DNA of 64,000 nt from Streptomyces dysideae. GTDB taxonomy: Bacteria; Actinomycetota; Actinomycetes; Streptomycetales; Streptomycetaceae. Below the pieces are notes generated by a model. It was not told where the DNA came from. It was given only the letters and a program-made list of their open reading frames with translations, and did no database searches. This document shows positions 39,064 to 48,051 of the stretch, piece by piece (position 1 is the first letter of the stretch; every line of letters starts with the position of its first letter). Both the position numbers and the translations under genes were made by a program. The DNA lies in contig NZ_KQ949076.1 of the NCBI RefSeq assembly GCF_001514305.1, positions 1 through 64,000 of the forward strand, read 5' to 3'.

Positions 39064-40956
39064 TTGTCTGCTCCGACCACGGAACACATACCCGTCTCGG
39101 TCGCCCTGGTCGGCGCCGGCCCTCGCGGCACCAGCGTTCTGGAACGTCTCTGCGCCTCCGCCGCCGAGCTGCTCCCGCCCGGCGTACGGCTGACCGTCCA
39201 TGTCGTCGACCCGTCCCCGCCCGGCCCGGGACGCGTGTGGCGGACCGCGCAGTCGCCCGAGCTGCTGATGAACACCGTGGCCTCGCAGGTGACGCTCTTC
39301 ACCGACGACAGCGTGGACTGCTCGGGCCCGATCCGGCCCGGCCCCAGCCTGTACGACTGGGCGGCCGGTGAGCTGGGCCCGGACGCATATCCGACCCGGG
39401 CGCAGTACGGCCGTTATCTGGAGTGGGTGTTCGCCGAGGTGGTGCGCGGGGCGCCGGCCGCGGTACGGGTCGAGACGTACGCGGCGCGGGCGGTACGGCT
39501 GGACGACACGCCCGACGGCCACCAGGTCCTCACCCTCGACGACGGCCGTACCCTGTCCGGCCTGGCCGCGGTCGTCCTGGCGCAGGGCCATCTGCCGACG
39601 GCGGCGGACGCGGCGCAGCGCCACCTGGCGGCGTACGCCGAACGGCACGGGCTCGGGTACGTCCCGCCCGCGAACCCGGCCGATGCCGACCTGTCCGCCC
39701 TCTCCCCCGGCGAACCGGTGCTGTTGCGCGGCCTGGGCCTCAACTTCTTCGACCACATGGCCCTGTTGACGACGGGACGCGGCGGTCGTTTCGTCCGTGC
39801 CGACACGGGCCTGCGCTATCTGCCCTCGGGCAACGAGCCGCGCCTGTACGCCGGTTCGCGGCGCGGCATCCCGTACCAGGCGCGCGGCGACAACGCGAAG
39901 GGCGCCTACGGCCGCCATCTCCCGCTCGTCCTCACCCCCGACGCGATCTCCCGGTTCCGCAAGCGCGCCGACAATGGCGAGGCGCCGGACTTCCTGGCGG
40001 AGATATGGCCGTTGGTGGCGAAGGAGGTCGAGACGGTCTACTACGACGCCCTGCTCGGCGCCCCCGCCGGCTTCCGGGACCGCTTCCTGGCCGCCATGCA
40101 TCGCAGCCCCGAAGAGGCCGCCGTGCTCGCAGAGTTCGGGGTCGCGGCGGCCGACCGCTGGTCCTGGGACCGGATCTCGCGCCCGTACGCGGGCCATGAC
40201 TTCGCGGATCCCGACGCCTGGCGGGACTGGCTGCTCGCGCACCTCCGCGAGGACGCCGCGCATGCCGCCCTCGGCAATGTGGCGGGCCCGCTGAAGGCGG
40301 CCCTGGACGTGCTGCGCGACCTGCGCAACGAGCTGCGGCAGATCGTCGACCACGGCGGGCTCGCGGGCGCGTCCCGCCGTGACCACCTCGACCGCTGGTA
40401 CACCCCGCTCAACGCCTTCCTGTCCATCGGCCCGCCGCGCCGCCGTATCGAGGAGCTGGTGGCGCTGATGGAGGCGGGTGTGGTGGAGGTGCTCGGGCCG
40501 CGTCTGGACGTCCGGGAGGAGGGCGGCGCCTGGGTGGCGTACTCGCCCGAGGTGCCGGGCTCGGCGGTGCGGGTGACGGCCCTCGTGGAGGCCCGCCTCC
40601 CGGAGCCCGATCTGCGCCGTACGGCCGACGATCTCCTGGCCCGGCTGCTGAAGACCGGGCAGTGCCGGCCGCACACGGTCGACGGTTACGAGACCGGAGG
40701 GCTGGACGTGACACGACGCCCGTACCGTCTGATTGACCGTCAGGGGCGGGTGCACGCCCGGCGGTTCGCGTTCGGGGTGCCCACGGAGGGTGTGCACTGG
40801 GTGACCGCGGCGGGGGCCCGGCCAGGGGTGGATTCGGTCACGCTGTCCGACGCGGACGCGGTGGCCAGGGCGGCTCTACGTGCGGTTGCGGGTGTGACAG
40901 CAGGGAAAACGGATGCGGAACCATGGCTGAATGTTGAACTTGCAACAATAGATTAG
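39064..40956 (+). CDS. FAD/NAD(P)-binding protein (NAD_binding_9 type)
   Basis: 630 aa. Starts with a Rossmann loop VALVGAGPRGTSVLERL (GxGxxG) and continues with VDPSPPGPGRVWRT; a second nucleotide-binding region carries VLAQGHLPT. The family, often annotated FAD-NAD(P)-binding or HI0933-like, includes flavin-dependent oxidoreductases and hydroxylases of small molecules. TTG start at 39064 with GGGAG 9 nt upstream. Its substrate is not evident. The end of the gene holds the promoter of the next gene and, by chance, a CTGATTGACCGTCAG motif at 40726-40740. Confidence 0.82.
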   Translation: MSAPTTEHIPVSVALVGAGPRGTSVLERLCASAAELLPPGVRLTVHVVDPSPPGPGRVWRTAQSPELLMNTVASQVTLFTDDSVDCSGPIRPGPSLYDWAAGELGPDAYPTRAQYGRYLEWVFAEVVRGAPAAVRVETYAARAVRLDDTPDGHQVLTLDDGRTLSGLAAVVLAQGHLPTAADAAQRHLAAYAERHGLGYVPPANPADADLSALSPGEPVLLRGLGLNFFDHMALLTTGRGGRFVRADTGLRYLPSGNEPRLYAGSRRGIPYQARGDNAKGAYGRHLPLVLTPDAISRFRKRADNGEAPDFLAEIWPLVAKEVETVYYDALLGAPAGFRDRFLAAMHRSPEEAAVLAEFGVAAADRWSWDRISRPYAGHDFADPDAWRDWLLAHLREDAAHAALGNVAGPLKAALDVLRDLRNELRQIVDHGGLAGASRRDHLDRWYTPLNAFLSIGPPRRRIEELVALMEAGVVEVLGPRLDVREEGGAWVAYSPEVPGSAVRVTALVEARLPEPDLRRTADDLLARLLKTGQCRPHTVDGYETGGLDVTRRPYRLIDRQGRVHARRFAFGVPTEGVHWVTAAGARPGVDSVTLSDADAVARAALRAVAGVTAGKTDAEPWLNVELATID

Positions 40957-40987
40957 GTCTGCCTAGCGTGGGGGTTACCGATCGGTA
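40940..40987 (+). promoter_or_regulatory. Promoter and operator of doxX-like gene
   Basis: TTGCAA (40940-40945) and TAGCGT (40964-40969), 18 nt apart, match a vegetative Streptomyces promoter. Seven bases on, where transcription should begin, is the perfect 12-bp palindrome TACCGATCGGTA (40976-40987), well placed for repression. Confidence 0.55.
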
Positions 40988-41047
40988 TCCGTCCCCACGG
41001 CCGTCCCTCACCCGGGCCGGTCACCCCAGACCGAGGGAGTCCCCCAC

Positions 41048-41500
41048 ATGACCGGACGCCTCAACAGCGCCCAGCCGTATGCCATCGGCCTGTTCCGAAT
41101 CGTTGTCGGGCTGCTGTTCGTCTGCCACGGCGCCGCCAAGTACTTCGGCGTCTTCGGCGGCGCCGACGGCCAGGGCGGCACCGTGGCCGCCGGCACCTGG
41201 CCCCACTGGTACCAGGCCATCATCGAACTCGTCGGCGGAGGCCTGGTCCTGCTGGGCCTCGGCACCCGCGCGGCGGCGTTCATCTGCTCCGGCTCCATGG
41301 CGTACGCGTACTTCAAGGTGCACCAGCCGAACGCCCTGTGGCCGATCGAGAACAGCGGCGAGTCCGCGGCACTGTTCTGCTGGGCGATGTTCCTGCTCGT
41401 CTTCACCGGCTCCGGCGCCCTCGGCGTGGACCGGCTGTTCGCCAGGCGCTCGTCGGCGCAGGGGCGGCGGAGCGCGGAGCATACGCCGGTGGCGGCCTGA
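41048..41500 (+). CDS. DoxX-family membrane protein
   Basis: 150 aa with four membrane helices (~10-30, 55-75, 80-98, 105-125): FRIVVGLLFVCHGAAKYFGVF, GGGLVLLGLGTRAAAF, PIENSGESAALFCWAMFLLV. DoxX-like proteins occur in quinone-linked oxidoreductase or thiol-stress complexes. ATG with GAGGGAG upstream. It is monocistronic, bounded by a promoter-operator and a strong terminator. The electron or thiol partner is not encoded nearby. Confidence 0.85.
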   Translation: MTGRLNSAQPYAIGLFRIVVGLLFVCHGAAKYFGVFGGADGQGGTVAAGTWPHWYQAIIELVGGGLVLLGLGTRAAAFICSGSMAYAYFKVHQPNALWPIENSGESAALFCWAMFLLVFTGSGALGVDRLFARRSSAQGRRSAEHTPVAA

Positions 41501-41509
41501 ACCAACCCC

Positions 41510-41551
41510 GCCGTACGCGAGTTCCCCGTGCACAGGGAACTCGCGTACGGC
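41510..41551 (+). terminator. 17-bp perfect stem terminator
   Basis: GCCGTACGCGAGTTCCC (41510-41526) is perfectly complementary to 41535-41551 with an 8-nt loop. It begins 10 nt after the DoxX gene stop. Confidence 0.88.
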
Positions 41552-41737
41552 AACCTACGTTCGGGTGCGTTCTTGCGCCCCTTGCCAGGTGAACATCCTG
41601 TGGCAGGCTCCCGAGCCCCCGGTGAAACTCCCGTCGGAGCCCCCGCGTACGCTGTATGGCTGTTATGGGCCGCCCCTGCCGCTCCCCCGCGACACCGCGG
41701 CACGGTCTGGCCACGGGGGGTCTGACGGGGAGTTGCG

Positions 41738-42355
41738 GTGTTCGACAGTCTCGGGGATGTGGGCTCGCTGACCGCGAGTCCATGGATATACGCGTTGGTG
41801 GCCCTGTCGGTCCTTCTGGACGTGTTCGTCCCGGTCCTGCCGAGCGGCGTACTGGTGATCACGGCGGCCACGGCGGCGGCAGCGGGCGCCGCGACCGGCC
41901 AGGTCCCCGCGGAGCAGGCCCCCGACATCCTGGTACTGACGCTCTGCGCCGCCACGGCGTCGGTGCTCGGCGATCTGGTGGCGTACCGGCTGGCCTGGCG
42001 CGGCGGTGAACGCCTGGACCGCGCGATCGCCCGCTCCCGCCGGCTGACGTCGGCGCAGGAACGTCTCGGCGGGGCCCTGTCCCGGGGCGGCGGCGCCCTG
42101 GTCGTCCTCGCCCGCTTCGCCCCCGCCGGCCGCTCGGTCGTCTCCCTCGGCGCCGGCGCCGCCCACCGCCGCGCCCGCGACTTCCTCCCCTGGTCCGCCC
42201 TGGCGGGACTGTCCTGGGCCACGTACAGCGTCGCCCTCGGCTACTTCGGCGCCCAGTGGCTGGGCACGACGTGGCTGGCGACGCTGGTGTCGGTGGCAGC
42301 GCTGTTCGCGGCAGGGGCAGGGGCGGGGTATTTGATGCGGAGGCAGCCGGCGTAG
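41738..42355 (+). CDS. DedA/SNARE-associated (VTT) family membrane protein
   Basis: 205 aa, four to five membrane helices. Family features: FVPVLPSGVLVITAATAAAAG near the N-terminus, LGDLVAYRLAWRGG, and LARFAPAGRSVVSLGAGAAH (the R/F-R-x3-G-R-x3 pattern of DedA). DedA proteins are polyprenyl-phosphate or phospholipid flippases. GTG 41738 with GGGGAG upstream. Alone on its transcript. Confidence 0.85.
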   Translation: MFDSLGDVGSLTASPWIYALVALSVLLDVFVPVLPSGVLVITAATAAAAGAATGQVPAEQAPDILVLTLCAATASVLGDLVAYRLAWRGGERLDRAIARSRRLTSAQERLGGALSRGGGALVVLARFAPAGRSVVSLGAGAAHRRARDFLPWSALAGLSWATYSVALGYFGAQWLGTTWLATLVSVAALFAAGAGAGYLMRRQPA

Positions 42356-42414
42356 GGCGGGGAGGCGGGGGCGGCCGGTGCAGGCCCCGTGGACCGCTGA
42401 CGTCGGCACACCCG

Positions 42415-42648
42415 CTACCCCGCCTTCCGGGCCGCGCCCGCTCCCCGTACCTCCAGACCTTCCAGCAGTTCCGCCGTGGCCTCGGCGATCGCGTCCACGG
42501 CGCGGTCGAAGACCTCGCGGTTGTGGGCGGCGGGGGCCCGGAAGCCGGACACCTTGCGTACGTACTGCAGGGCGGCGGCCCGGATCTCGTCCTCCGTCGC
42601 CTCCTCGGGCAACGCGGGCGGGCGAAGTGTCTTGATGCTGCGGCACAT
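42415..42648 (-). CDS. DUF2277-family protein
   Basis: 77 aa. The start MCRSIKTLRPP is the signature of DUF2277, a small actinobacterial family; it continues with EIRAAALQYVRKVSGFRAPA and helix EVFDRAVDAIAEATAELLEGL. Probably cytosolic; function unknown. ATG at 42648 chosen over an upstream in-frame ATG because the family begins MCRSI. Confidence 0.87.
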   Translation of the reverse strand: MCRSIKTLRPPALPEEATEDEIRAAALQYVRKVSGFRAPAAHNREVFDRAVDAIAEATAELLEGLEVRGAGAARKAG

Positions 42649-42955
42649 GACACCAGTCTGCCCCTGAAGAGGCCCCGGGGGGACCCTGGAGGGACCCGGC
42701 GGGAATAGCTCCGCGCCGCCGCCCGATTGTGCAGAGCATGACCACAGTGGAGATCCCACTGCATCGGCGGCCCCACAGCCGGTGGCGTCCGGTACGAGGG
42801 GAGTGCGGGCCGCGTCGGCGAACAGCACCGCCACTGGGGTCACTCCACCCAGGACGGCCCCACCCTGACGAAGGCATTCGCCTGCCTGTAGCTGCGATGA
42901 TCATCCGAGAGGCGGCCACCGTCCCGGGGCCGACCGTCGAAAGGAAGCACACCAC
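42649..42955. other. Intergenic region
   Basis: 307 nt between divergent genes. Short ORFs here are low-complexity and not supported. AAGGAAG (42940-42946) serves the next gene. Nothing else recognised. Confidence 0.5.
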
Positions 42956-43906
42956 ATGACGAACGAGCCCAACGACGAACTCACCGTGGCCGTCCTCGGC
43001 CCCGGCGGCATAGGCGGCCTGCTCGCCGCGCTCCTCTCCCGGGCCGGCCACCGCGTGATCTGCCTGGCCGGAGACGAGACGGCACACACCCTGCGTACGT
43101 CCGGAATCCGCGTCCGCAGCGCCGTGTTCGGCGACTTCACGGCCGGCGTCGAGGCGGACACCGAGCTCCGTGAACCGGTCGACGCCTGCCTGATCGCGGT
43201 CAAGGCCACCGCCCTCGACGCGGCCCTGGAACGCGTCCCGCCCAAAACCCTGGGCGACGCCCTCGTCGTACCGTTCCTGAACGGCGTCGAACACGCCGCC
43301 GCCCTGCGCGACCGCTACCGCCCCGACACCGTCGCCCCGGCGACCATCCGCGCCGAGTCGACCCGCGTCGCGCCGGGCGAGATCGAACACGCCACCCCCT
43401 TCGCCGAGATCGACCTGACCGGCGACACGGTCCCGGGCGACCGCCTGGCCGCACTGGCGCAGGCACTCCGGGACGCCGGCCCGGCCACCCGCGTCCTCCC
43501 CGACGAAACGGCGACCCTGTGGGCGAAGATGACCTTCCTGGCCCCCTTCGCCCTCCTCACCACCCGGCACGGACTCCCGCTGGGCGACGTACGCACCCGG
43601 CACCGCGAGGAGTTGACGGCCCTGGCCGCGGAGACGGCGGCGGTCAGCAGCGCCTGCGGTGCCCCGGCGGACCCGGACCAGACCCTCGCCCGGTACGACG
43701 CGTTCCCACCGCAGACCAAGTCGTCCATGCAACGCGACGCTGAAGCGGGCCGCCCGCTCGAACTGGACGCGATCGGCGGCGCGTTGCTCCGTGCGGCCGA
43801 GCGGCACGGGGTGCCGGTGCCGGTGGCGTCCCGCGTGGTAAGGGAGTTGAGGGACGCGGAGCTGACGGTAGCGCTGGGCGCTTCAGCCCTTCCTGTGGAA
43901 GTGTGA
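42956..43906 (+). CDS. 2-dehydropantoate 2-reductase (ketopantoate reductase family)
   Basis: 316 aa. N-terminal Rossmann loop VAVLGPGGIGGLLAALLSRAGH (GxGxxG), substrate-loop VKATALDAALERV, FLNGVEH and the C-terminal catalytic Lys in ATLWAKMTFLAPFA plus PQTKSSMQRDAEAGRPLELDAI. Reduces ketopantoate to pantoate with NADPH, a step to CoA; many paralogues act on other keto acids, so panE proper is not certain. ATG has AAGGAAG upstream. Confidence 0.88.
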   Translation: MTNEPNDELTVAVLGPGGIGGLLAALLSRAGHRVICLAGDETAHTLRTSGIRVRSAVFGDFTAGVEADTELREPVDACLIAVKATALDAALERVPPKTLGDALVVPFLNGVEHAAALRDRYRPDTVAPATIRAESTRVAPGEIEHATPFAEIDLTGDTVPGDRLAALAQALRDAGPATRVLPDETATLWAKMTFLAPFALLTTRHGLPLGDVRTRHREELTALAAETAAVSSACGAPADPDQTLARYDAFPPQTKSSMQRDAEAGRPLELDAIGGALLRAAERHGVPVPVASRVVRELRDAELTVALGASALPVEV

Positions 43907-44324
43907 GGGCCTCTCGGAGGCACAACTGCGGCAACGGCCTGTGCGGTCGTCGGCGTTGACCCTGCTGGGGCTCATGCGCCATCTGCAGGGGGTCGAGCGT
44001 GCCTGGTTCCAGCGGACACTGGCGGGCCACACCCCTCAGTTCTTCCCCTACCGGACCTACGTCACCGTTGCCGGTGGCGAGTGGTACGACGAGTCGGACC
44101 CCGCACCGGCCAGGGACGTCTACGAGGACTACCTGGAGGCGTGCGAGGAGTCGCGGCAGGTCTTCGCACGGGTGACCGACGACCCTGCACGCCTCGTACC
44201 GAACCCGGAATTCGGCGACACGGATGTGCGGTTCGTTCTCGAGCACGTGATCGAGGAGTACGCCCGCCACGTCGGCCACGCGGACCTCCTCCGCGAAGCC
44301 GTCGACGGTGCCATCGGCGAGTAA
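43896..44324 (+). pseudogene. 5'-truncated DUF664 (DinB-like) gene
   Basis: The frame encodes WKCEGLSEAQLRQRPV, then SSALTLLGLMRHLQGVERAW and a complete C-terminal half (HVIEEYARHVGHADLLREAV). Full-length DUF664 proteins, mycothiol-dependent DinB relatives, have ~25-50 more N-terminal residues. Here the conserved W-K-C-E-G segment is already inside the end of the ketopantoate reductase gene in another frame. A GTG at 43941 could still start a 127-aa product. Truncation by rearrangement is likely. Confidence 0.7.
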
Positions 44325-44391
44325 CCCACGGCCACAACCCTCCAGTTGGCCAGACAGGTCGACTGGAGCGCTCAGTCCGGAAGCCTGCCGG

Positions 44392-44775
44392 CTACCGGGC
44401 CGCCTCGCGGAAGAGGGCCAGGAGTGTCTGGGCCGACGGGGCGTCCGCGTCGAAGAACTGCGTGGCCAGCGCGGGTGGCACACCTGTTCCATGCATCCGG
44501 ACCTCGTGGCACCTGAAGCAGAATGCCGCCTCGAACAACGCCAGGTCGAGGGTGTCCTCGTATGCCCGGATGCTCCAGCCTGGCGAGAAGCCGCAGCGGT
44601 GCTGTTCGCCGACGGGCAGGGTCTCGATCAAGGCCAGAGCGTCGGCGGCCTCGTTCCCGGCCCAGTGGGCGACCACCTCGCCGGGGTATGGGGTGCCCAG
44701 CTTGGTCGGGAGGGAGGAGATCCTTACGACTTCGATCAGCACGGCGACTGCAACGGCTTGTGCGGGGAGCTGCAT
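44392..44775 (-). CDS. Hypothetical protein
   Basis: 127 aa, soluble, no domain recognised. It has a Cys pair in AAFCFRCHEVRMHG (~88-101) and an acidic DALALIETLPVGEQ segment. Composition and codon use match neighbours. ATG at 44775 lacks a strong ribosome site. Lies between the DinB remnant and a gene on the other strand, in a region that has been rearranged. Confidence 0.55.
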   Translation of the reverse strand: MQLPAQAVAVAVLIEVVRISSLPTKLGTPYPGEVVAHWAGNEAADALALIETLPVGEQHRCGFSPGWSIRAYEDTLDLALFEAAFCFRCHEVRMHGTGVPPALATQFFDADAPSAQTLLALFREAAR

Positions 44776-44971
44776 GGACGCAGTCTGCCCGCCAGGCCGA
44801 CGGGCGCCTACGGCGTCTCACGAGAGGCAACCTGCCGCTCGAAAGCGCGGGCCGCCAAGACCCGGCAGGCCGACTCCCGCACTCAAGAGCTCAGGGCCAA
44901 GTGGAGCGCTCGGTCACACACATCCGCTGCCTGAACCCCGAAGAGACTCGCACCTCAAAATCGAACAGGCG

Positions 44972-44977
44972 TAGCAT
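44972..44977 (+). promoter_or_regulatory. -10 box TAGCAT of a probable leaderless transcript
   Basis: TAGCAT ends 6 nt before the GTG at 44984, with no Shine-Dalgarno sequence. Transcription should start at or next to the start codon. The -35 region is weak. Confidence 0.5.
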
Positions 44978-44983
44978 TGCCGT

Positions 44984-45325
44984 GTGGCAACGACCTATGA
45001 CTTTCCGAGTGACCTCCTCGCCGGTCAGGAGGAGCTGCATCAGGTCCGGGCCGAGCTGTCGGCCCTGCTCAAGCGACTCCCCTGGTCGGTGGCACCCCTG
45101 GACGGCTTCAGCGACGACAACGGCTGGCGCAAGCGCGAGCGCCCTGCCTCACCCGGCTGGACGGCCGACGAACAGGCCGAGGTGGAGAAGCTCCGACAGC
45201 GCGAGCACGAACTCGCGGTGTTCGTGAGCGGGCACCGCTTCTGGGCGGAGATCGCGGCGGCGGAGCGCGTGGACGCCCGCATGAAGCTCAAGCACGCCCA
45301 GGATCCCGGGGCGGCGGAGAGCTGA
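44984..45325 (+). CDS. Hypothetical helical protein
   Basis: 113 aa, soluble and charged. It has a helical N-terminus (LLAGQEELHQVRAELSALLK), a short conserved-looking turn SDDNGWRKRERPASPGWTADE, and a second coiled-coil-like helix VEKLRQREHELAVFVSGHRFW. No function known. Probably leaderless (GTG with TAGCAT just upstream). A perfect hairpin terminator follows. Confidence 0.68.
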   Translation: MATTYDFPSDLLAGQEELHQVRAELSALLKRLPWSVAPLDGFSDDNGWRKRERPASPGWTADEQAEVEKLRQREHELAVFVSGHRFWAEIAAAERVDARMKLKHAQDPGAAES

Positions 45326-45334
45326 GACGCGGAA

Positions 45335-45361
45335 GACCCCGGCCGGGAAACGGCCGGGGTC
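45335..45361 (+). terminator. Perfect hairpin terminator
   Basis: GACCCCGGCCG (45335-45345) pairs with CGGCCGGGGTC (45351-45361), loop GGAAA, then TT. It lies just after the hypothetical gene and before the convergent tRNA. Confidence 0.88.
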
Positions 45362-45372
45362 TTGCGATGGTG

Positions 45373-45444
<72 letters not shown>

Positions 45445-45460
45445 GGGACAGGCCGACAGC

Positions 45461-45718
45461 CTACATTGTCCCGGGCCCTGTCCTGCAAACCGGTATCCCG
45501 GTCCGGACAGGTACCCGGCCCGCCGCCCAGTCCGCTTCCAGAGCAGCAAGCCGGTCGCGGAGGACGCAGAGGCGGCGGGACTTCGCATGCCACTCCCACC
45601 TGGTGGCGTACCCGCGCGGCAGCCCGGCCCGTTTGTCGGCCTTGGCACCCAGCGGCCGGACCAGCCGGGCCTCAATGAGGGATACCGGGGGATAACCCCC
45701 CTCTCGATCCGGGAGCAT
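45461..45718 (-). pseudogene. Truncated TnpB-related transposase fragment (tentative)
   Basis: An 85-codon ORF, 16 nt upstream of the tRNA on the same strand. The stretch LIEARLVRPLGAKADKRAGL then RGYATRWEWHAKSRRLCVLR and DRLAALEADWAAGRVPV resembles, from memory, the N-terminal part of Streptomyces TnpB-like transposases that continue RGGRRL...H; here it diverges and stops at once. If correct, it is the broken end of a former element beside a tRNA. It may instead be an unrelated small gene. Confidence 0.45.
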
Positions 45719-45803
45719 CCCGGATCCCCCGCCGGCCCCCCGATCCGTACGGTCGAACCAGCGGTCGAAGGACCGTCGTAGTCCGTCTCAGGGGGAGATC
45801 CTC

Positions 45804-46574
45804 ATGGCCCGTACCGTTCCCGCCCGTGCGGCCGCCGTCGCCGGGGCCGTCGTGGTGCTTGTCGCCGGTCTTGCCGCGTGCGGGGCCTCCGCCGGTGACG
45901 ACAAGGACCCCGACCACCGGTCCTTCGCCCTTGAGGGCCGTACCCTCACCGTCGACTCCGACGACTCGGCGCTGGAGATCGTCGCCTCCGACGACAACAA
46001 GTCCGGCACCGTCGAGGTCACCCGGTGGTGGCAGGGGTCCGTGGCCCTTGGGAAGGATCCCAAGGTGAGCTGGAAGATGGAGGACGACCGGCTGGTGCTC
46101 AGGATGAAGTGCAGCGGCGTGGTCGCCGACTGCTCGGCCAAGCACCGTATCGAGGTGCCGCGCGGTGTCGCCGTGCAGGTCGAGGACGGGGACGGCAGCG
46201 TGCGGGCGCGGGGGTTCCGGGAGGCGCTGAGCATTCGTACGGGCGACGGATCCGTGCATGTCACCGACTCCAGCGGACCGCTGGATCTGCGCACCGGCGA
46301 CGGTTCCATGCGCGCCGACGTGTCCTCGCGCCGGGTGAAGACCGAGACCGGTGACGGCTCGGTGCGGCTCGAACTGGGCGTCGTACCGGACCTGGTGGAG
46401 TCCCGCAGCGGCGACGGCTCCGTGACGATCGAGCTGCCGGAGGCCAGGTACAAGGTGACGACGGAGACCGGTGACGGCGCGGTGGACGTGTCCGTGCCCC
46501 GGGACGACTCCAGCGCGCACATCGTGGACGCCCGCACGGGCGACGGAAAGGTCACGGTCCGAACCGCGAACTAA
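45804..46574 (+). CDS. DUF4097-family beta-helix lipoprotein
   Basis: 256 aa. Signal peptide with lipobox LAAC (~Cys26), so membrane-tethered outside the cell. After a linker, residues ~140-255 contain repeats of the form GDGSV (EDGDGSVRARG, TGDGSVHVTD, TGDGSMRADV, TGDGSVRLEL, SGDGSVTIEL, TGDGAVDVSV), as in DUF4097 right-handed beta-helix proteins. Role unknown; perhaps envelope stress or adhesion. ATG with GGGGGAG upstream. Confidence 0.85.
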   Translation: MARTVPARAAAVAGAVVVLVAGLAACGASAGDDKDPDHRSFALEGRTLTVDSDDSALEIVASDDNKSGTVEVTRWWQGSVALGKDPKVSWKMEDDRLVLRMKCSGVVADCSAKHRIEVPRGVAVQVEDGDGSVRARGFREALSIRTGDGSVHVTDSSGPLDLRTGDGSMRADVSSRRVKTETGDGSVRLELGVVPDLVESRSGDGSVTIELPEARYKVTTETGDGAVDVSVPRDDSSAHIVDARTGDGKVTVRTAN

Positions 46575-46626
46575 CCGGCCCGTGTGTTCGTCCTAAACCG
46601 GTGGGAGAATGAACCGGGCAGGGTGA

Positions 46627-48048
46627 ATGACAGCACGGGAGAGGGATGTGACGGCGACACCTCCGCAGTCGTACCGGTCGCCGTCGGTGCCGCGCGCACC
46701 GCGCCACCCCGTGCGGCACGCCACCAGGCACGCCATCAGGGACACCCTCACCCTGGTCGCCCTCCCCGTCCTCGCCGCGCCGGCGCTGCTCGCCGCGTTC
46801 GCGGGCGGCGGCACCCGGCGCTGGTTCGGCGGGCGGGCCGAGAGTCAGCGGGCGGAGGCGCAGGCCGCGAAGGACGCCGCGGCGGCCGCGTTCTACGAAC
46901 TGGACACCGCCCAGCGCGATCTGCGGATCTCGATCGAGACGATCACAGCGGTCGACGCCTCCCCCGCCGCCCGGCGCGCGGTCGCCGACTTCGAGGCGCT
47001 GGGCCGGCGCATCGACGAGGCCAGCCACCAGTACATCAACGCCGTCGACGCCCACGATCTGGACCGGGACGACCTGGAGGCCTCGACGGCCGCCCGCGCC
47101 CGCACCGAGCTCACCCAGGCCAAGGACGAGCTGGGCCGCGTCAAGCAGGACCTGGACCGGTTCACGGACGGGCTCGGTCCGCTGCTCGGCAAGGCGGAGA
47201 CCCAGCTGGCCCGGCTGGCCCCGGCCGTCGAGCGTGCCCGGCAGGGGCTGCTGACCGCGTCGAACGCGCTGGACACCGTACGGGAGTCGGGGCTGCGGGC
47301 GGACGACCTCGCGGCCCGGCTCGCCGCCCTCGCCCCGGAGCTGACCAGGCTCAACCAGGGCGCCGGGCAGCATGGCGTCCCGCAGACCCTGGAGCGTGCC
47401 GAGCGGGTCGCGCGGGCGGCGGAGACGGTCCGGGTGGAGGCCGAGCGGCTGCCGGAGAGGGCCGCCGAGATCGACCACCGACTCGTGTCGCTGCGTACCC
47501 GCGCCCAGGCGCTGACGACCCGGACCGGGCAGGTCGACCCGGTGCTGAGCGAGCTGCGGCGGCGGTTCACGGCGGCCTGCTGGCAGGACCTGCAGGGCGT
47601 CCCGGAGCACGCCGCGGAGAACGTACGGCAGGCCGAGCTGAAGCTGAAGGAGGCGCAGGCGGCCCGTGACGAGCAGCGCTGGCCGGACGCCACCGCGCTG
47701 CTGTCGACCGTGCGGGCGCTGCTGAACAGCACCGACGAGTCGGTGTCCGCCGCGGGTGACCGGCTGCGGCGGCTGAACGCCGTGCAGAAGGACCCCCAGC
47801 AGGAGATCGACCGCACCCGCTTCGCCATCCGGGACGCCCAGCGGCTGGCCATGGCGGGCCGCAACACACCCGACCCGCGGCACGCGCGCCCGCTGGACGA
47901 CTCGGTGGCCCGGCTGGAGCGGGCGATCGGCACACTGGAGGGCCGGCACCCGGACTACTGGCACTTCCTGACGGAGACGGAGGCGGTGCGGCGGAACGTG
48001 TCGCGGGTCGTCTCCCAGATCCGCGAGGAGCGCGGGGCCGCCCACTGA
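46627..48048 (+). CDS. Coiled-coil-rich membrane protein
   Basis: 473 aa. Hydrophobic segment at ~45-65 (DTLTLVALPVLAAPALLAAFAG) followed by long charged helices with heptad character (EAQAAKDAAAAAFYELDTAQ, RTELTQAKDELGRVKQDLD, LEAAERVARAAETV-like stretches). No known domain. It resembles TPM/ATPase-associated coiled-coil proteins only in architecture. ATG 46627; a GTG at 46648 next to GGGAGAGGG is a possible alternative. Follows the DUF4097 lipoprotein by 52 nt, perhaps one operon. Confidence 0.72.
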   Translation: MTARERDVTATPPQSYRSPSVPRAPRHPVRHATRHAIRDTLTLVALPVLAAPALLAAFAGGGTRRWFGGRAESQRAEAQAAKDAAAAAFYELDTAQRDLRISIETITAVDASPAARRAVADFEALGRRIDEASHQYINAVDAHDLDRDDLEASTAARARTELTQAKDELGRVKQDLDRFTDGLGPLLGKAETQLARLAPAVERARQGLLTASNALDTVRESGLRADDLAARLAALAPELTRLNQGAGQHGVPQTLERAERVARAAETVRVEAERLPERAAEIDHRLVSLRTRAQALTTRTGQVDPVLSELRRRFTAACWQDLQGVPEHAAENVRQAELKLKEAQAARDEQRWPDATALLSTVRALLNSTDESVSAAGDRLRRLNAVQKDPQQEIDRTRFAIRDAQRLAMAGRNTPDPRHARPLDDSVARLERAIGTLEGRHPDYWHFLTETEAVRRNVSRVVSQIREERGAAH

Positions 48049-48051
48049 GCA

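Noticed and set aside
42729..42959. 76-aa plus-strand ORF before the ketopantoate reductase gene
   Set aside because: Arg/Pro-rich, no ribosome site, overlaps the start of the real gene.
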